From assembly GCA_019347945.1 (NCBI GenBank), contig JAHWKK010000015.1:1-64000 (forward strand): a stretch of DNA of 64,000 bases, given 5' to 3'. Within the stretch, counting starts at the first letter, position 1. Each line of letters begins with the position of its first letter. Of this stretch, positions 16,377 to 25,270 are shown one piece after another. A program made the position numbers and the translations under genes. This DNA comes from Acidobacteriota bacterium. Its GTDB lineage: Bacteria; Acidobacteriota; Thermoanaerobaculia; Gp7-AA8; JAHWKK01. The notes under the pieces were generated by a model. It had not been told where the DNA came from and searched no databases. It saw only the letters and a program-made list of their open reading frames with translations.

Positions 16377-18620
16377 TTGAGACTACAACAGTTGATGATG
16401 GCCACTGCGCTGTTCGGCATTTGCGGCGGCTTTCCGCTGACGGCACAGGAGCAGAACGAGACCCCTCCGCCGCGCACCTATCAGATCAGCCCGGCGACCT
16501 CGGAGATTCGGGTGGACGGATTTCTCGACGAGGCGGCCTGGACCGATGCAGCGGTGATCAATTTGCCGTGGGAGTGGTTTCCTCAGGTCAATGATCCGGC
16601 AGGGACCAGAACCGAGGCCCGCATCACGTTCGACGAGAATCGGCTTTATGTGGCATTCGAGGCATTCGACCCGGATCCTTCGCAGATTCGAGCCTACTAT
16701 GCGGACCGCGACACCGCCTTTCTCGACGATACGGTCGGAATCACGATCGACACGTTCAACGATCAGCGACGCGCATTTCAATTTCGAGTGAACCCGCTGG
16801 GAGTGCAGATGGAGGCGATCAACAGCGACGTCGATCAGTCGGAGGACTGGTCGTGGAACATCATCTGGGACGCGGTGGGACGGATCACGACCGATGGGTA
16901 CGTCGTCGAAATGGCCGTTCCATTCAGTCAGCTGCGGTTTCCGCGCGCGAGCGGCGCTCAGACGTGGGGAATCCTCATGACGCGGGATCGTCCTCGCAGT
17001 GTGAGGCACAGGCTTCGTTCTGCTCCGCTGGATCAGGAGCGCAACTGCTTTGTCTGCCAGCTGGAGGACGCGAGCGGATTTCGCCAGATCGAGCCCGGTC
17101 GCAATCTCGAGCTCGATCCGACAATTACGGCGGCCCGCACCGACGTTCTGACTGACTTCCCAGGGGGGCGTCTCGAGAGCGGCGATACGGACTTCGACGC
17201 CGGTATCACGGCGAGGTGGGGGGTCACGCCGAACATCACGGTGAACGCCGCGATCAATCCGGATTTCTCGCAGGTGGAAGCCGATGCAGCGCAGCTGGAC
17301 GTGAATACGACGTTCGCGCTTTTCTTTCCCGAGAAGCGACCGTTCTTCCTCGAGGGAGCCGATTTTTTCAACACACCGGTCAGGGCGGTGTTCACCAGAA
17401 GTATCGCTGATCCAATTGCTGGTCTGAAGGTGACGGGGAAGGAGGGCTCGAACGCTTTCGGGCTCTTTGCAACCCTCGACGAAATCAACAACCTGATCTT
17501 CCCCGGCTTCGAACGTTCCCGACGAATCTCGCTCGACCAGGAAGTGTTCGCCTCGGTGCTTCGCTACAGGCGTGACATCGGTGAACGATCGACTCTCGGC
17601 GGACTTTACGCCGGACGTGATGGCGACGGTGGCTACTCGAACCACGTCTATGGAGTCGATGGCGTCTTCCAGCTCACCGAATCCGACACGATTACGTATC
17701 AGGCGCTCGGGTCGACGACGTCGTATCCGTTCGACGTTGCCACGGCGTTCGGTCAGCCGGATGACTCGTTCAACGGTTACGCGGCCAGAGCCCGGTACCG
17801 GCATTCGGACCGTAACTGGTTCTGGCACCTCGATTACGACGACTATTCGACCGACTTCCGTGCCGACAGCGGTTTCGTTCCGCAGGTCGGATATCGAGAG
17901 CTGAGCGCGGGTGTCGAGCGGACGTTCTACGGGTCGGAAGACACCTGGTTTCGCCGCTTCTTCGTTTTTCTCGGAGCGGACAAGACTGACCAGCACGACG
18001 GCATCGCGGACGAATGGGGAGCGGATCTGTCCGTGGCCTATTCGGGACCGATGCAGTCGTTTCTCCGGGTTGCTCTGGCACCCAACGAGGAGTTCTTCGA
18101 TGGAGTCCACTATGACAACTTCCGCCAGAATATCTACGGTGAATTCCGCCCGACCGGGTGGCTCTACGCCGGCGCATTCGTCGGCTGGGGCGAGACGATC
18201 GATCGCGCGAATTCACGACAGGGCGATTTCTTCACGATCGAGCCGATGGTTCAGCTGAAAGTCGGGCGCCGCACCGAGGCCGAGCTTCGGCACGTGTATC
18301 AGACCCTGGATGTTCTGCCCGGGGAGCTGTTCAATGTGCACCTGAGCCAGCTTCGCGTCCTCTACCACCTCAATCTCAGGACCTTCGTTCGAGCCATCGT
18401 TCAGTACGAGAACCTCGATCTCAATCCGCTCGCCTACACTTTTCCGGTTCCCGACGACAGCGAGGAGCTCTTCACGCAGCTTCTTTTCTCCTACAAGCTC
18501 AATCCGCAGACCGTTCTGCTCGCCGGCTACTCCGACGGCCGAGAGGGACTCGACGAGATCGCTCTCACGCAGACCGATCGGACGTTCTTCATCAAGGTCG
18601 GCTATGCGTGGCTGTTCTGA
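16377..18620 (+). CDS. DUF5916 outer membrane protein with N-terminal CBM9-like domain
   Basis: A 747-residue secreted protein. After a signal peptide (cleavage near LTAQ) comes a CBM9-type sugar-binding-like domain (about residues 38-215, IRVDGFLDEAAW and FDENRLYVAFEAFD). The rest is the DUF5916 domain, a predicted beta-barrel, with the family signature FFPEKRPFFLEGADFF near residue 320 and a C-terminal strand ending YAWLF. Members are frequent in Bacteroidota, Gemmatimonadota and Acidobacteriota and are thought to be outer membrane proteins; function is unproven. The TTG start has GAAGGAGA at 7 bases; ATG at 16395 is an alternative but would shorten the signal peptide. Confidence 0.87.
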   Translation: MRLQQLMMATALFGICGGFPLTAQEQNETPPPRTYQISPATSEIRVDGFLDEAAWTDAAVINLPWEWFPQVNDPAGTRTEARITFDENRLYVAFEAFDPDPSQIRAYYADRDTAFLDDTVGITIDTFNDQRRAFQFRVNPLGVQMEAINSDVDQSEDWSWNIIWDAVGRITTDGYVVEMAVPFSQLRFPRASGAQTWGILMTRDRPRSVRHRLRSAPLDQERNCFVCQLEDASGFRQIEPGRNLELDPTITAARTDVLTDFPGGRLESGDTDFDAGITARWGVTPNITVNAAINPDFSQVEADAAQLDVNTTFALFFPEKRPFFLEGADFFNTPVRAVFTRSIADPIAGLKVTGKEGSNAFGLFATLDEINNLIFPGFERSRRISLDQEVFASVLRYRRDIGERSTLGGLYAGRDGDGGYSNHVYGVDGVFQLTESDTITYQALGSTTSYPFDVATAFGQPDDSFNGYAARARYRHSDRNWFWHLDYDDYSTDFRADSGFVPQVGYRELSAGVERTFYGSEDTWFRRFFVFLGADKTDQHDGIADEWGADLSVAYSGPMQSFLRVALAPNEEFFDGVHYDNFRQNIYGEFRPTGWLYAGAFVGWGETIDRANSRQGDFFTIEPMVQLKVGRRTEAELRHVYQTLDVLPGELFNVHLSQLRVLYHLNLRTFVRAIVQYENLDLNPLAYTFPVPDDSEELFTQLLFSYKLNPQTVLLAGYSDGREGLDEIALTQTDRTFFIKVGYAWLF

Positions 18621-18625
18621 GGGGC

Positions 18626-19235
18626 GGTTGCCAGTTGCCGGTTGCCGGTGTGGAACCAGGCTGATGGTTGACCACTCTGTCGCCCGCTGAAGCGGGCTCG
18701 AGACTGAATTTGGAAAAGCTTCTGTCCCCCGGCTGAAGCCGGGGGCTAAGATCTGTCGCCCGCTGGCGCGGGCTGGCCGGATCCCGAACGCGGAAACGGT
18801 GGAAGCGCTCAGGGCAGAAAGCAGAGCCGAGCACCCTTGCCGCCACCTGAGGGTGGTAACAATCAACGTGGACAAGAGTGGCAACCATCAACCCTGGTTG
18901 CACACCGGTTGCCGGCGAGGGATGGTCTCGCATCCTCCAGGAAGTGTGGAACCCGCATCGCGTGCGAAAGAACCAACGCCAAGCGCTAACCGTTGCCGGG
19001 CGAAAGAACCAACGCCAAGCGCTAACGTTGCAGGCTCGCGCAAAACAGACATATCGACAAAGCCGCCGAAGGCGGCGACAGTTCTTAGCCCCCGGCTTCA
19101 GCCGGGGGACAGGAGCTTGTCCGAAAATCAGTGCGAGCCCGCTTCAGCGGGCGACAGAGTGGTAACAATCAATCTATAGATCTCACAATCTACCTGGGTC
19201 GTACCCCGACAACTGGCCCCCGGCAACCGGCAACA
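18626..19235. repeat. Nested palindromic repeat block (about 610 bp)
   Basis: Two 104-bp arms, 18671-18774 and about 19061-19163, are imperfect inverted copies. Each contains three hairpins: GCCCGCTGAAGCGGGC, CCCCCGGCTGAAGCCGGGGG and a third GC stem. Outside them, GTTGCCGGTTGCCGG near 18635 and its complement near 19220 form an outer inverted pair. The block fills the gap between the DUF5916 and DUF885 genes. It looks like a BIME-type composite of REP-like units; no transposase or reading frame of note is inside. Confidence 0.85.
18964..19026. repeat. Direct repeat pair inside the palindromic block
   Basis: A 27-bp unit beginning GCGAAAGAACCAACGCC occurs at 18964-18990 and 19000-19026, separated by 9 bp (CGTTGCCGG); both copies are followed by GTTGC. 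It suggests a local duplication within the spacer of the composite repeat. Confidence 0.9.
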
Positions 19236-19264
19236 TCGATACACTCTCCCCGGGAGATTGATCG

Positions 19265-21064
19265 ATGCGAACTTCTGACGCCATACCGTACCTTGTCCTC
19301 CTGTTTGTCGCGTGTGCCGGTACCAACCCGTCGACGACGGCCACTGCACGAAGCCCCGAGCCCGTCGTCTCCGAGGCCGCGCGCCTGCACGACCTTTTCG
19401 AGCGAGAGTGGCAGCTGAGTCTCGAGGAGAATCCGATCGCGGCGACCTACGCCGGGATTCACGACTACGACGACCGCATGCCCGACGTGAGCCCCGGGGC
19501 AATTCACGAGGCTGCAAAGCGCCGGGCCCTCTTTCTGGAAGAGCTACATCAGATCGATCCGGCGAAGCTTTCAGACCTGGATCGAGTCTCCTGGCAGATG
19601 TTCGAGAGCTCCCTCGAGGAGACGATCGCGCACGATCGTCTCCGAACCCATGAGATGCCGATCGATACCGACAGCGGGTTCCACAGCTCGCTCACATTCA
19701 TTAAGAGGGTGATGCCCTTCGATTCGGTGCGCGGCTACGAAAATTACATTGCGCGCCTCGAGGCGATGCCGGCCTACATCGACCAGCAGATCGAGAACAT
19801 GAAGTCGGGACTGAAGCGGGGATTCACCCAGCCGCGCGAGATTCTCGGCGGGGTGGAGGGGACGATCGCGGCGCATGTGATTGACGATCCGACCGAAAGT
19901 GTATTTTTCGATCCCTTCGAGGAGTTTCCCGCGGTGATCGGCACGGCGGAGCGGAACCGGCTGAGGGCCGAAGGGGTCGCCGCCATCGACGGAGTCAGCG
20001 CCGCCTACGAGAAACTGAGGACATTCTGGACCGAATCATACGTTCCGGGGGCGCGCACGACGCTCGGTGCCGGCCAACTGCCCGGTGGAGAAGAGTACTA
20101 CCGCCATCAGATCCGCCACTACACCACGCTCGACCTCTCCCCCGGGGAGATCCACGCGATCGGCCTGGCGGAGGTCGCGAGGATCCGCGGAGAGATGATG
20201 GAGATCATCCGGGGCACTGGCTTCGCAGGCTCGTTCGATGAGTTCCTGGAGTTCCTCCGGACCGATCCACGTTTCTACGCGGAAACACCGGAGCAATTGC
20301 TCGAGCGCGCCGCATGGATCGCCAAGAGCATGGACGGGAAGCTCCCCTCGCTCTTCCGGACGCTGCCACGACAGCCGTACACGGTCGAGCCGGTTCCTTC
20401 GCACATCGCCGAGACGTATACGGCGGGCCGATACCTCTCGGCCCCGAAGGATGGGACGCGCGCGGGCACTTACTGGGTGAATACTTCGAAGCTCGACAGC
20501 CGCCCGCTCTATACGCTCGAGGCGCTGACGTTTCACGAGGCGGTGCCGGGACACCATCTGCAGAACGCGTTGGCCGAAGAGCTGACGGGACTGCCTGAGT
20601 TCCGGCGGCAGACATATCTTTCGGCTTTCGGGGAGGGGTGGGGTCTGTATTCGGAGTGGCTGGGGATCGAGGCGGGCTTCTACCAGGATCCGTACAGCAA
20701 CTTCGGCAGGCTGACGTACGAGATGTGGCGGGCATGCAGACTCGTGGTCGATACGGGAGTTCACGCGATGGGGTGGACGCGGCAGCAGGCGCGCGATTAT
20801 CTGGCTGCCAACACGGCACTTTCGCTTCACGAGGTGTCGACCGAGGTCGACCGGTACATTTCCTGGCCGGCGCAGGCTCTTTCCTACAAGATGGGGGAGC
20901 TGGAGATCCGACGTTTGCGGAGGAAAGCCGAGGAGATACTGCAAGATCGATTCGATGTCCGATCCTTTCACGACGCCGTGCTCCTGAACGGCTCGGTCCC
21001 GTTGCCGATCCTGTCCGATCAGATCGATCGGTACATCGAGGAGCGGCTCGCGGCGGCGGATTGA
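19265..21064 (+). CDS. DUF885 family predicted metallopeptidase, lipoprotein
   Basis: A 599-residue protein with a lipoprotein-type signal (LLFVAC, Cys about residue 17) and a helix-rich body. The metal-site motif HEAVPGHHLQ near residue 424 and the downstream GEGWGLYSEWLG are diagnostic of the DUF885 family, which resembles M2/M3-type gluzincins with a HExxx(x)H arrangement. An exported dipeptidase or carboxypeptidase function is likely but not proven. The ATG lies just after the palindromic block, with GGGAG about 8 bases upstream (CCCCGGGAGATTGATCG). Confidence 0.88.
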   Translation: MRTSDAIPYLVLLFVACAGTNPSTTATARSPEPVVSEAARLHDLFEREWQLSLEENPIAATYAGIHDYDDRMPDVSPGAIHEAAKRRALFLEELHQIDPAKLSDLDRVSWQMFESSLEETIAHDRLRTHEMPIDTDSGFHSSLTFIKRVMPFDSVRGYENYIARLEAMPAYIDQQIENMKSGLKRGFTQPREILGGVEGTIAAHVIDDPTESVFFDPFEEFPAVIGTAERNRLRAEGVAAIDGVSAAYEKLRTFWTESYVPGARTTLGAGQLPGGEEYYRHQIRHYTTLDLSPGEIHAIGLAEVARIRGEMMEIIRGTGFAGSFDEFLEFLRTDPRFYAETPEQLLERAAWIAKSMDGKLPSLFRTLPRQPYTVEPVPSHIAETYTAGRYLSAPKDGTRAGTYWVNTSKLDSRPLYTLEALTFHEAVPGHHLQNALAEELTGLPEFRRQTYLSAFGEGWGLYSEWLGIEAGFYQDPYSNFGRLTYEMWRACRLVVDTGVHAMGWTRQQARDYLAANTALSLHEVSTEVDRYISWPAQALSYKMGELEIRRLRRKAEEILQDRFDVRSFHDAVLLNGSVPLPILSDQIDRYIEERLAAAD

Positions 21065-21188
21065 GCTTCCGCCAGGGCGTCTCAGCTGGCTCACCGGCGC
21101 AGAACGAGACATTTCTGAGCGATGAAACGAGCGGATCGCTCCAATAGAATCCGAAGGGTTGTTGTATGGATCTCCAGGAGGACTCGAT

Positions 21189-21788
21189 ATGCAGAAGAAG
21201 CTCTGTGTCATGGCGTTCATGGCATTTCTGATGTGCGCCGGTGCCGCGATCGCTCAGGAAGAGGAAGCAGCGATGAGCGCCGAGGAGATGGCGATGATGC
21301 AGGCGTTCGAGAAGGCGGGGACGCCTGGCGAGCAGCATGCGCGACTCGCGAAGATGGCGGGAGAGTGGAAGGTCGCCGGGAAATTCTGGATGGAACCCGG
21401 AGATCCGGTCGTGTCCGAGGGGACGTCGAGCCGCAGGATGATGCTCGATGGGCGAGTACTCGCGGAGTCGTTTACCAGCGAATTCATGGGAGTGCCCTTC
21501 GCTGGGCACGGTATGACTGGTTATGACAACGTCACCGGCAAATGGTGGACGACCTGGAATGACTCGATGAGCACCGGGATATTGACGATGGAGGGTCAGT
21601 GCACCGAGTCGGGCGATGTCTGTACATGGATCGGGTCGAACATCGATCCGATGACCGGGAAGACGATGTACACGAAGATGGTCGGGCGATCCCGGAACGA
21701 CCGGGAGACCATCGAATCATGGGTGATCGGACCGGACGGAAAAGAGACCAGAACGATGGAGCTCGTCTACACCCGAAAGAAGGAGTGA
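21189..21788 (+). CDS. DUF1579 domain-containing exported protein
   Basis: A 199-residue protein with signal peptide (MQKKLCVMAFMAFLMCAGAA, then IAQ). The mature part has HARLAKMAGEWKVAGKFWM, GMTGYDNVTGKWWTTWND and a lipocalin-like alternation of strands, which matches DUF1579. The family is predicted to be a small calycin-like barrel, possibly ligand-binding; no function is established. The ATG at 21189 is chosen because CCAGGAGG is 8 bases upstream. It converges on the SpmAB gene with a 25-bp gap. Confidence 0.87.
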   Translation: MQKKLCVMAFMAFLMCAGAAIAQEEEAAMSAEEMAMMQAFEKAGTPGEQHARLAKMAGEWKVAGKFWMEPGDPVVSEGTSSRRMMLDGRVLAESFTSEFMGVPFAGHGMTGYDNVTGKWWTTWNDSMSTGILTMEGQCTESGDVCTWIGSNIDPMTGKTMYTKMVGRSRNDRETIESWVIGPDGKETRTMELVYTRKKE

Positions 21789-21813
21789 CTCACCCTGAAC
21801 CCTCGGCCTTCGC

Positions 21814-23043
21814 TCAGCCGAAGAACAGATAGGTCACGAAGATCGCTCCGATGATTCCGGCGGCGTCGGCGGCGAGTCCCGCGCCGACGGCGTGACGGGT
21901 CCGGCGGATTCCGACCGAACCGAAGTAGACCGCCAGCACGTAGAACGTCGTTTCGGTGCTCCCCTGGATGATGCTCACGAGTCGCCCGGCGAACGAATCG
22001 GCGCCCAGGGCCTCCATCGTCTCGATCATCATTCCGCGCGCGCCGCTTCCCGACAGAGGCCGCATCAGCGCCGTCGGCATTCCGTCGACCCAGCGCGTGT
22101 CGAGCCCGGCGAAGGCGACGAGATTTCTCACGGCGTCGAGAAAGAGATCGAGAGCGCCGCTCGCTCGCAGAATGCCGATGGCGACGAGCATGGCGATCAG
22201 AAACGGGATGATTGTGATTGCTACGGTGAACCCTTCTTTGGCTCCCTCGACGAAGGTCTCGTAGACCGGCTCCTTCTTCCACAGAGCCATCGTGAGAAAC
22301 GCGATGATCACGCCGAAGATGACGAAGTTCGAAACGAGCGCAGTCTGAGCCTCCATGACTTCGCGCGGAAGGGTCGCGAAGTACCAGACGATGGCGGCAA
22401 TGATCGCGGTGAAGCCGGCCAGGTAGGCGAGAACCACCGGTTGCCATAGCCGGAGCTTCTGAATTGCCGCGGTCACGATCAGGCCGGCCATCGTCGAACA
22501 GAATGTGGCGACGAGCAGAGGGATGAAGACATCGGTCGGATCGGCGGCTCCGAGCTGCGAGCGGTAGACGAAAATCGTGATCGGGATGAGCGTCACGGCG
22601 GAGGTATTGATGACGAGGAAGAGGATCTGGTCGTCGGTCGCCGTCTCGGGCTCCGGGTTGAGCGTCTGCAGCTCCTTCATCGCCTTCAGTCCGAGCGGTG
22701 TCGCGGCGTTGTCGAGTCCGAGCATGTTTGCGGCCATGTTCATCACGATTGCTCCGGTTGCCGGATGACCTTCAGGGATACCGGGGAAGAGGCGTCGGAG
22801 AAGTGGAGCAAAGAGTCTGGCCATCAGGTCGACGGCGCCCCCTCGCTCTCCGAGCTTCATGATGCCGAGCCAGAGGCACATTACGCCGGTCAGACCGATC
22901 GCGATCTCGAACCCCGTCTCGGCCATGGTGAATGCGGCTGCAACCATGTCGGCCCACACCGAGGCTTCCCCGAGAGCGACCCATCGTCCGAAGGCGGTCA
23001 GAAAGGCGACGATGAAGAATGCACCCCAGATCTTGTTGAGCAT
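21814..23043 (-). CDS. SpmA-SpmB fusion (nucleoside recognition domain protein)
   Basis: A 409-residue polytopic membrane protein. The N-terminal half (to about residue 200) resembles spore maturation protein A, with MNMAANMLGLDNAATPLGLKAM, and the C-terminal half resembles SpmB, with RPLSGSGARGMM and IIQGSTETTFYVLAVYFG. Both halves carry the so-called Gate/nucleoside recognition fold. Such fusions occur in many non-sporulating Gram-negatives, where the substrate and role are unknown. ATG at 23041-23043. It is divergent from the small Cys-rich gene, with 59 bp between starts. Confidence 0.88.
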   Translation of the reverse strand: MLNKIWGAFFIVAFLTAFGRWVALGEASVWADMVAAAFTMAETGFEIAIGLTGVMCLWLGIMKLGERGGAVDLMARLFAPLLRRLFPGIPEGHPATGAIVMNMAANMLGLDNAATPLGLKAMKELQTLNPEPETATDDQILFLVINTSAVTLIPITIFVYRSQLGAADPTDVFIPLLVATFCSTMAGLIVTAAIQKLRLWQPVVLAYLAGFTAIIAAIVWYFATLPREVMEAQTALVSNFVIFGVIIAFLTMALWKKEPVYETFVEGAKEGFTVAITIIPFLIAMLVAIGILRASGALDLFLDAVRNLVAFAGLDTRWVDGMPTALMRPLSGSGARGMMIETMEALGADSFAGRLVSIIQGSTETTFYVLAVYFGSVGIRRTRHAVGAGLAADAAGIIGAIFVTYLFFG

Positions 23044-23102
23044 CGCGCGATAGCTTAAACGAGAATTCTCCCGTCACGAGGTAGCATCGGATCTGCAGGT
23101 CC

Positions 23103-23471
23103 GTGGTCGGAGTGGAAGATCGGGATCTGCACGAGGCTTTGCGGCGATACGAGGACTGGCGCCGGGCGCGCCGGCTCAGACGGGAGAGCGGAAGCGCCCG
23201 GATCAGCGCGGAGGAGCTTTCGACGCTCGCCGGGCTCGAGGATCTCGTCGGGACTTTTTCGACGGATACACGCAATCGCTGGCTGGACATCGTTGACGAA
23301 CTGCGCGGGCGCAACGAGAGCGACGACTGCCGGTGTGGTCATCATCGGAGCCAGCACCTCGATGGAAGAAGCTGTGATCAGGTGGTCGGATGCTCGACCG
23401 TGTGCGACTGCGGAGCCTTCGAGCCCGGAGCGCGGGCCGGTTCGGAAGAAGTCGGGGCCGGCCAGAGTTGA
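23103..23471 (+). CDS. Small Cys/His-rich putative zinc-binding protein
   Basis: A 122-residue protein. Residues 1-65 are charged and helical; the C-terminal part carries [10 protein letters not shown], then three further Cys and CDCGAFEP. The spacing of paired Cys and His residues suggests a small zinc ribbon-like or Cys-rich domain that I have seen appended to hypothetical proteins; no function is known to me. The start is uncertain: GTG at 23103 is taken, GTG at 23112 is also possible. It ends 50 bp before asnS and probably shares its transcript. Confidence 0.6.
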   Translation: MVGVEDRDLHEALRRYEDWRRARRLRRESGSARISAEELSTLAGLEDLVGTFSTDTRNRWLDIVDELRGRNESDDCRCGHHRSQHLDGRSCDQVVGCSTVCDCGAFEPGARAGSEEVGAGQS

Positions 23472-23521
23472 GGAGCGACGAAACCGGTGTCACCACGTTC
23501 AGGCGCCGGACGGGTGAATGG

Positions 23522-24811
23522 ATGGATATGCAGATTCGCGAGCTCCCGGATCATGACGGCGAAAAGGTTCGGGTGTCGGGCTGGCTGTACAACAAGCGGG
23601 GATCGGGGAAGCTGCAGTTTCCGATCGTGAGGGATGGAAGCGGCGTCGTTCAGTGCGTCGTCTCCAAAAAGGAAGTCGACGAGAAAACGTGGGGCGAGGT
23701 CCTGCGTGCGACGCAGGAGTCGACAGTGCGGGTCACCGGGGTGGTGAAGAAAGAGGATCGCGCTCCGGGGGGTGTGGAGATTCACGTCGAGACCTTCGAA
23801 GTCCTTCACGAGACGATCGATTTTCCGATCACGCCGAAGGAGCACGGGACGGCATTTCTGATGGATCACCGCCATCTCTGGCTCCGCTCGTCGCGACAGC
23901 ATGCAGTTCTCCGGATCAGGAGCGAGGTGGAACAGGCGTGCCGCGACTTTTTCTACGACCGTGACTTCGTCCTGATCGACTCGCCGATCCTGACGCCGGC
24001 GGCATGCGAGGGAACCTCGACACTCTTCGAGACCGATTACTTCGGCGAAAAGGCCTTTCTCTCACAGTCGGGCCAGCTCTATCTGGAGCCGGCGGCGGCG
24101 GCGCTCGGTAAGGTGTACTGCTTCGGTCCGACATTCCGCGCCGAGAAATCGAAGACGCGGCGGCATCTGATGGAGTTCTGGATGATCGAGCCGGAAGTTG
24201 CCTTTCTCGAGTTCGACGGTCTGATGGAGCTCGCTGAGGAGTTCGTCGAGTACGTGGTCGGCAGGGCGGCGGAGCGCTGCAGGACGGAGCTCGACACGCT
24301 CGAGCGTGACGTATCGAAGCTGGAGGGAATCACGCGCCCGTTTCCGCGCGTGCGTTACCACGACGCAATCGAGCTTCTCCGGTCAAAGGGGATGCACGTG
24401 AAGCCCGGCGACGATTTCGGGGCCGATGAAGAGACCATGATCGCCGAGTCCTTCGACAAACCCGTGATGATCACGCACTATCCGGCGGCGATCAAGGCGT
24501 TCTACATGCAGCCGGATGCCGGCGATCCTTCGCTCGCGCTGGCACTCGACATGATTGCGCCCGAGGGATATGGTGAGATCATCGGCGGCTCGCAGAGAAT
24601 CCATGATCACGACCTTCTGGCCCAGCGCATTCGAGAGCACGATCTGCCGGTCGAGGCGTTCCAGTGGTATCTCGATGTTCGGAAGTATGGCTCGTTCGTA
24701 CATTCCGGATTCGGGATGGGGATCGAGCGGGTCGTAGCATGGATCTCGGGAGTGAAGCATCTTCGCGAGTGCATTCCGTATCCGCGGATGCTGACTCGAA
24801 TGTATCCGTAA
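23522..24811 (+). CDS. asnS: Asparaginyl-tRNA synthetase
   Basis: A 429-residue class IIb aminoacyl-tRNA synthetase: it charges tRNA-Asn with asparagine. The N-terminal OB-fold anticodon domain covers about residues 1-110 ([11 protein letters not shown]). Motif 2 is seen as [15 protein letters not shown] and motif 3 as [12 protein letters not shown]. The sequence fits AsnRS rather than AspRS in length and in lacking the large bacterial AspRS insertion domain. The frame is open for 44 codons further upstream but there it overlaps the preceding gene and lacks any synthetase homology, so the ATG at 23522 is used (ATG 23528 is a near alternative). Confidence 0.92.
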   Translation: MDMQIRELPDHDGEKVRVSGWLYNKRGSGKLQFPIVRDGSGVVQCVVSKKEVDEKTWGEVLRATQESTVRVTGVVKKEDRAPGGVEIHVETFEVLHETIDFPITPKEHGTAFLMDHRHLWLRSSRQHAVLRIRSEVEQACRDFFYDRDFVLIDSPILTPAACEGTSTLFETDYFGEKAFLSQSGQLYLEPAAAALGKVYCFGPTFRAEKSKTRRHLMEFWMIEPEVAFLEFDGLMELAEEFVEYVVGRAAERCRTELDTLERDVSKLEGITRPFPRVRYHDAIELLRSKGMHVKPGDDFGADEETMIAESFDKPVMITHYPAAIKAFYMQPDAGDPSLALALDMIAPEGYGEIIGGSQRIHDHDLLAQRIREHDLPVEAFQWYLDVRKYGSFVHSGFGMGIERVVAWISGVKHLRECIPYPRMLTRMYP

Positions 24812-25270
24812 GGCGAGCGACGAGAGACGAGCGGCGAGGTGCGAGCGCCGCGCGGTGTAAATCCCGGAAAGATCCGGGGGGGGTTTCACGATTCACTCAG
24901 CTCAAAGCCGGACCGCCGATTCACCAGCTACCGTCGGATTCGTTGCTTCGCTTCCCCTGATGAAAAGACCACGAAATTGTGTGGACTTCGACCTTTTGCA
25001 GCGCTTCGCTTGGCCTGATGTCCCACCCTGCAAGGTCCCTCGCTTGCCCACCCGACCGCCCGCTCGGGACGACGTCGGTTCGAGTATGGGGTGCGGAGTT
25101 TTACGGGCTCCGGTTTTCATTCCCGCTTCACCGGCGCAACGCGCAGGTCAATTGCTCAGGATGACAGGGGCGAATCCGCGTATTGGTGTAGGCCGGGCAG
25201 CCCTGGCTCCCCTCGTTCCGAACCCCGTGTCCCGTGCCCCGCAAATCCCCTCGAGCGGGAAGGGACGCCC
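24812..25270. repeat. Repeat-rich intergenic region between asnS and the RNase J gene
   Basis: The 459 bp hold no convincing gene. 24812-24845 is a GACGAG/GGCGAG purine-rich tract like those at 11187-11208 and 27753-27792. The 25036-25170 part carries a CCTCGCTTG...CCCGCTCGGGACGACG stretch and ends in TTGCTCAGGATGACAGGGG, which resembles the dispersed element near 11211. GC-rich pyrimidine runs precede the RNase J start. Confidence 0.6.

Noticed and set aside
16383-18110. A 575-codon frame antisense to the DUF5916 gene, and similar frames antisense to accC, rho, guaA and the first TonB receptor
   Set aside because: All lie wholly over genes with family motifs, are rich in Arg/Pro/Ser and lack signal or domain patterns, so they are shadows.
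18626-19235. Possible insertion sequence between the DUF5916 and DUF885 genes
   Set aside because: No transposase frame is found inside the inverted arms; the block consists only of short palindromes and direct repeats.
21814-23043. Evidence for endospore formation from SpmA/SpmB similarity
   Set aside because: Fused SpmA-SpmB genes are common in non-sporulating bacteria and no other sporulation gene is in the window.
25091-25270. N-terminal extension of RNase J by 60 residues
   Set aside because: The frame is open but passes through repeat sequence and does not resemble the family; the ATG at 25271 matches the normal N-terminus.
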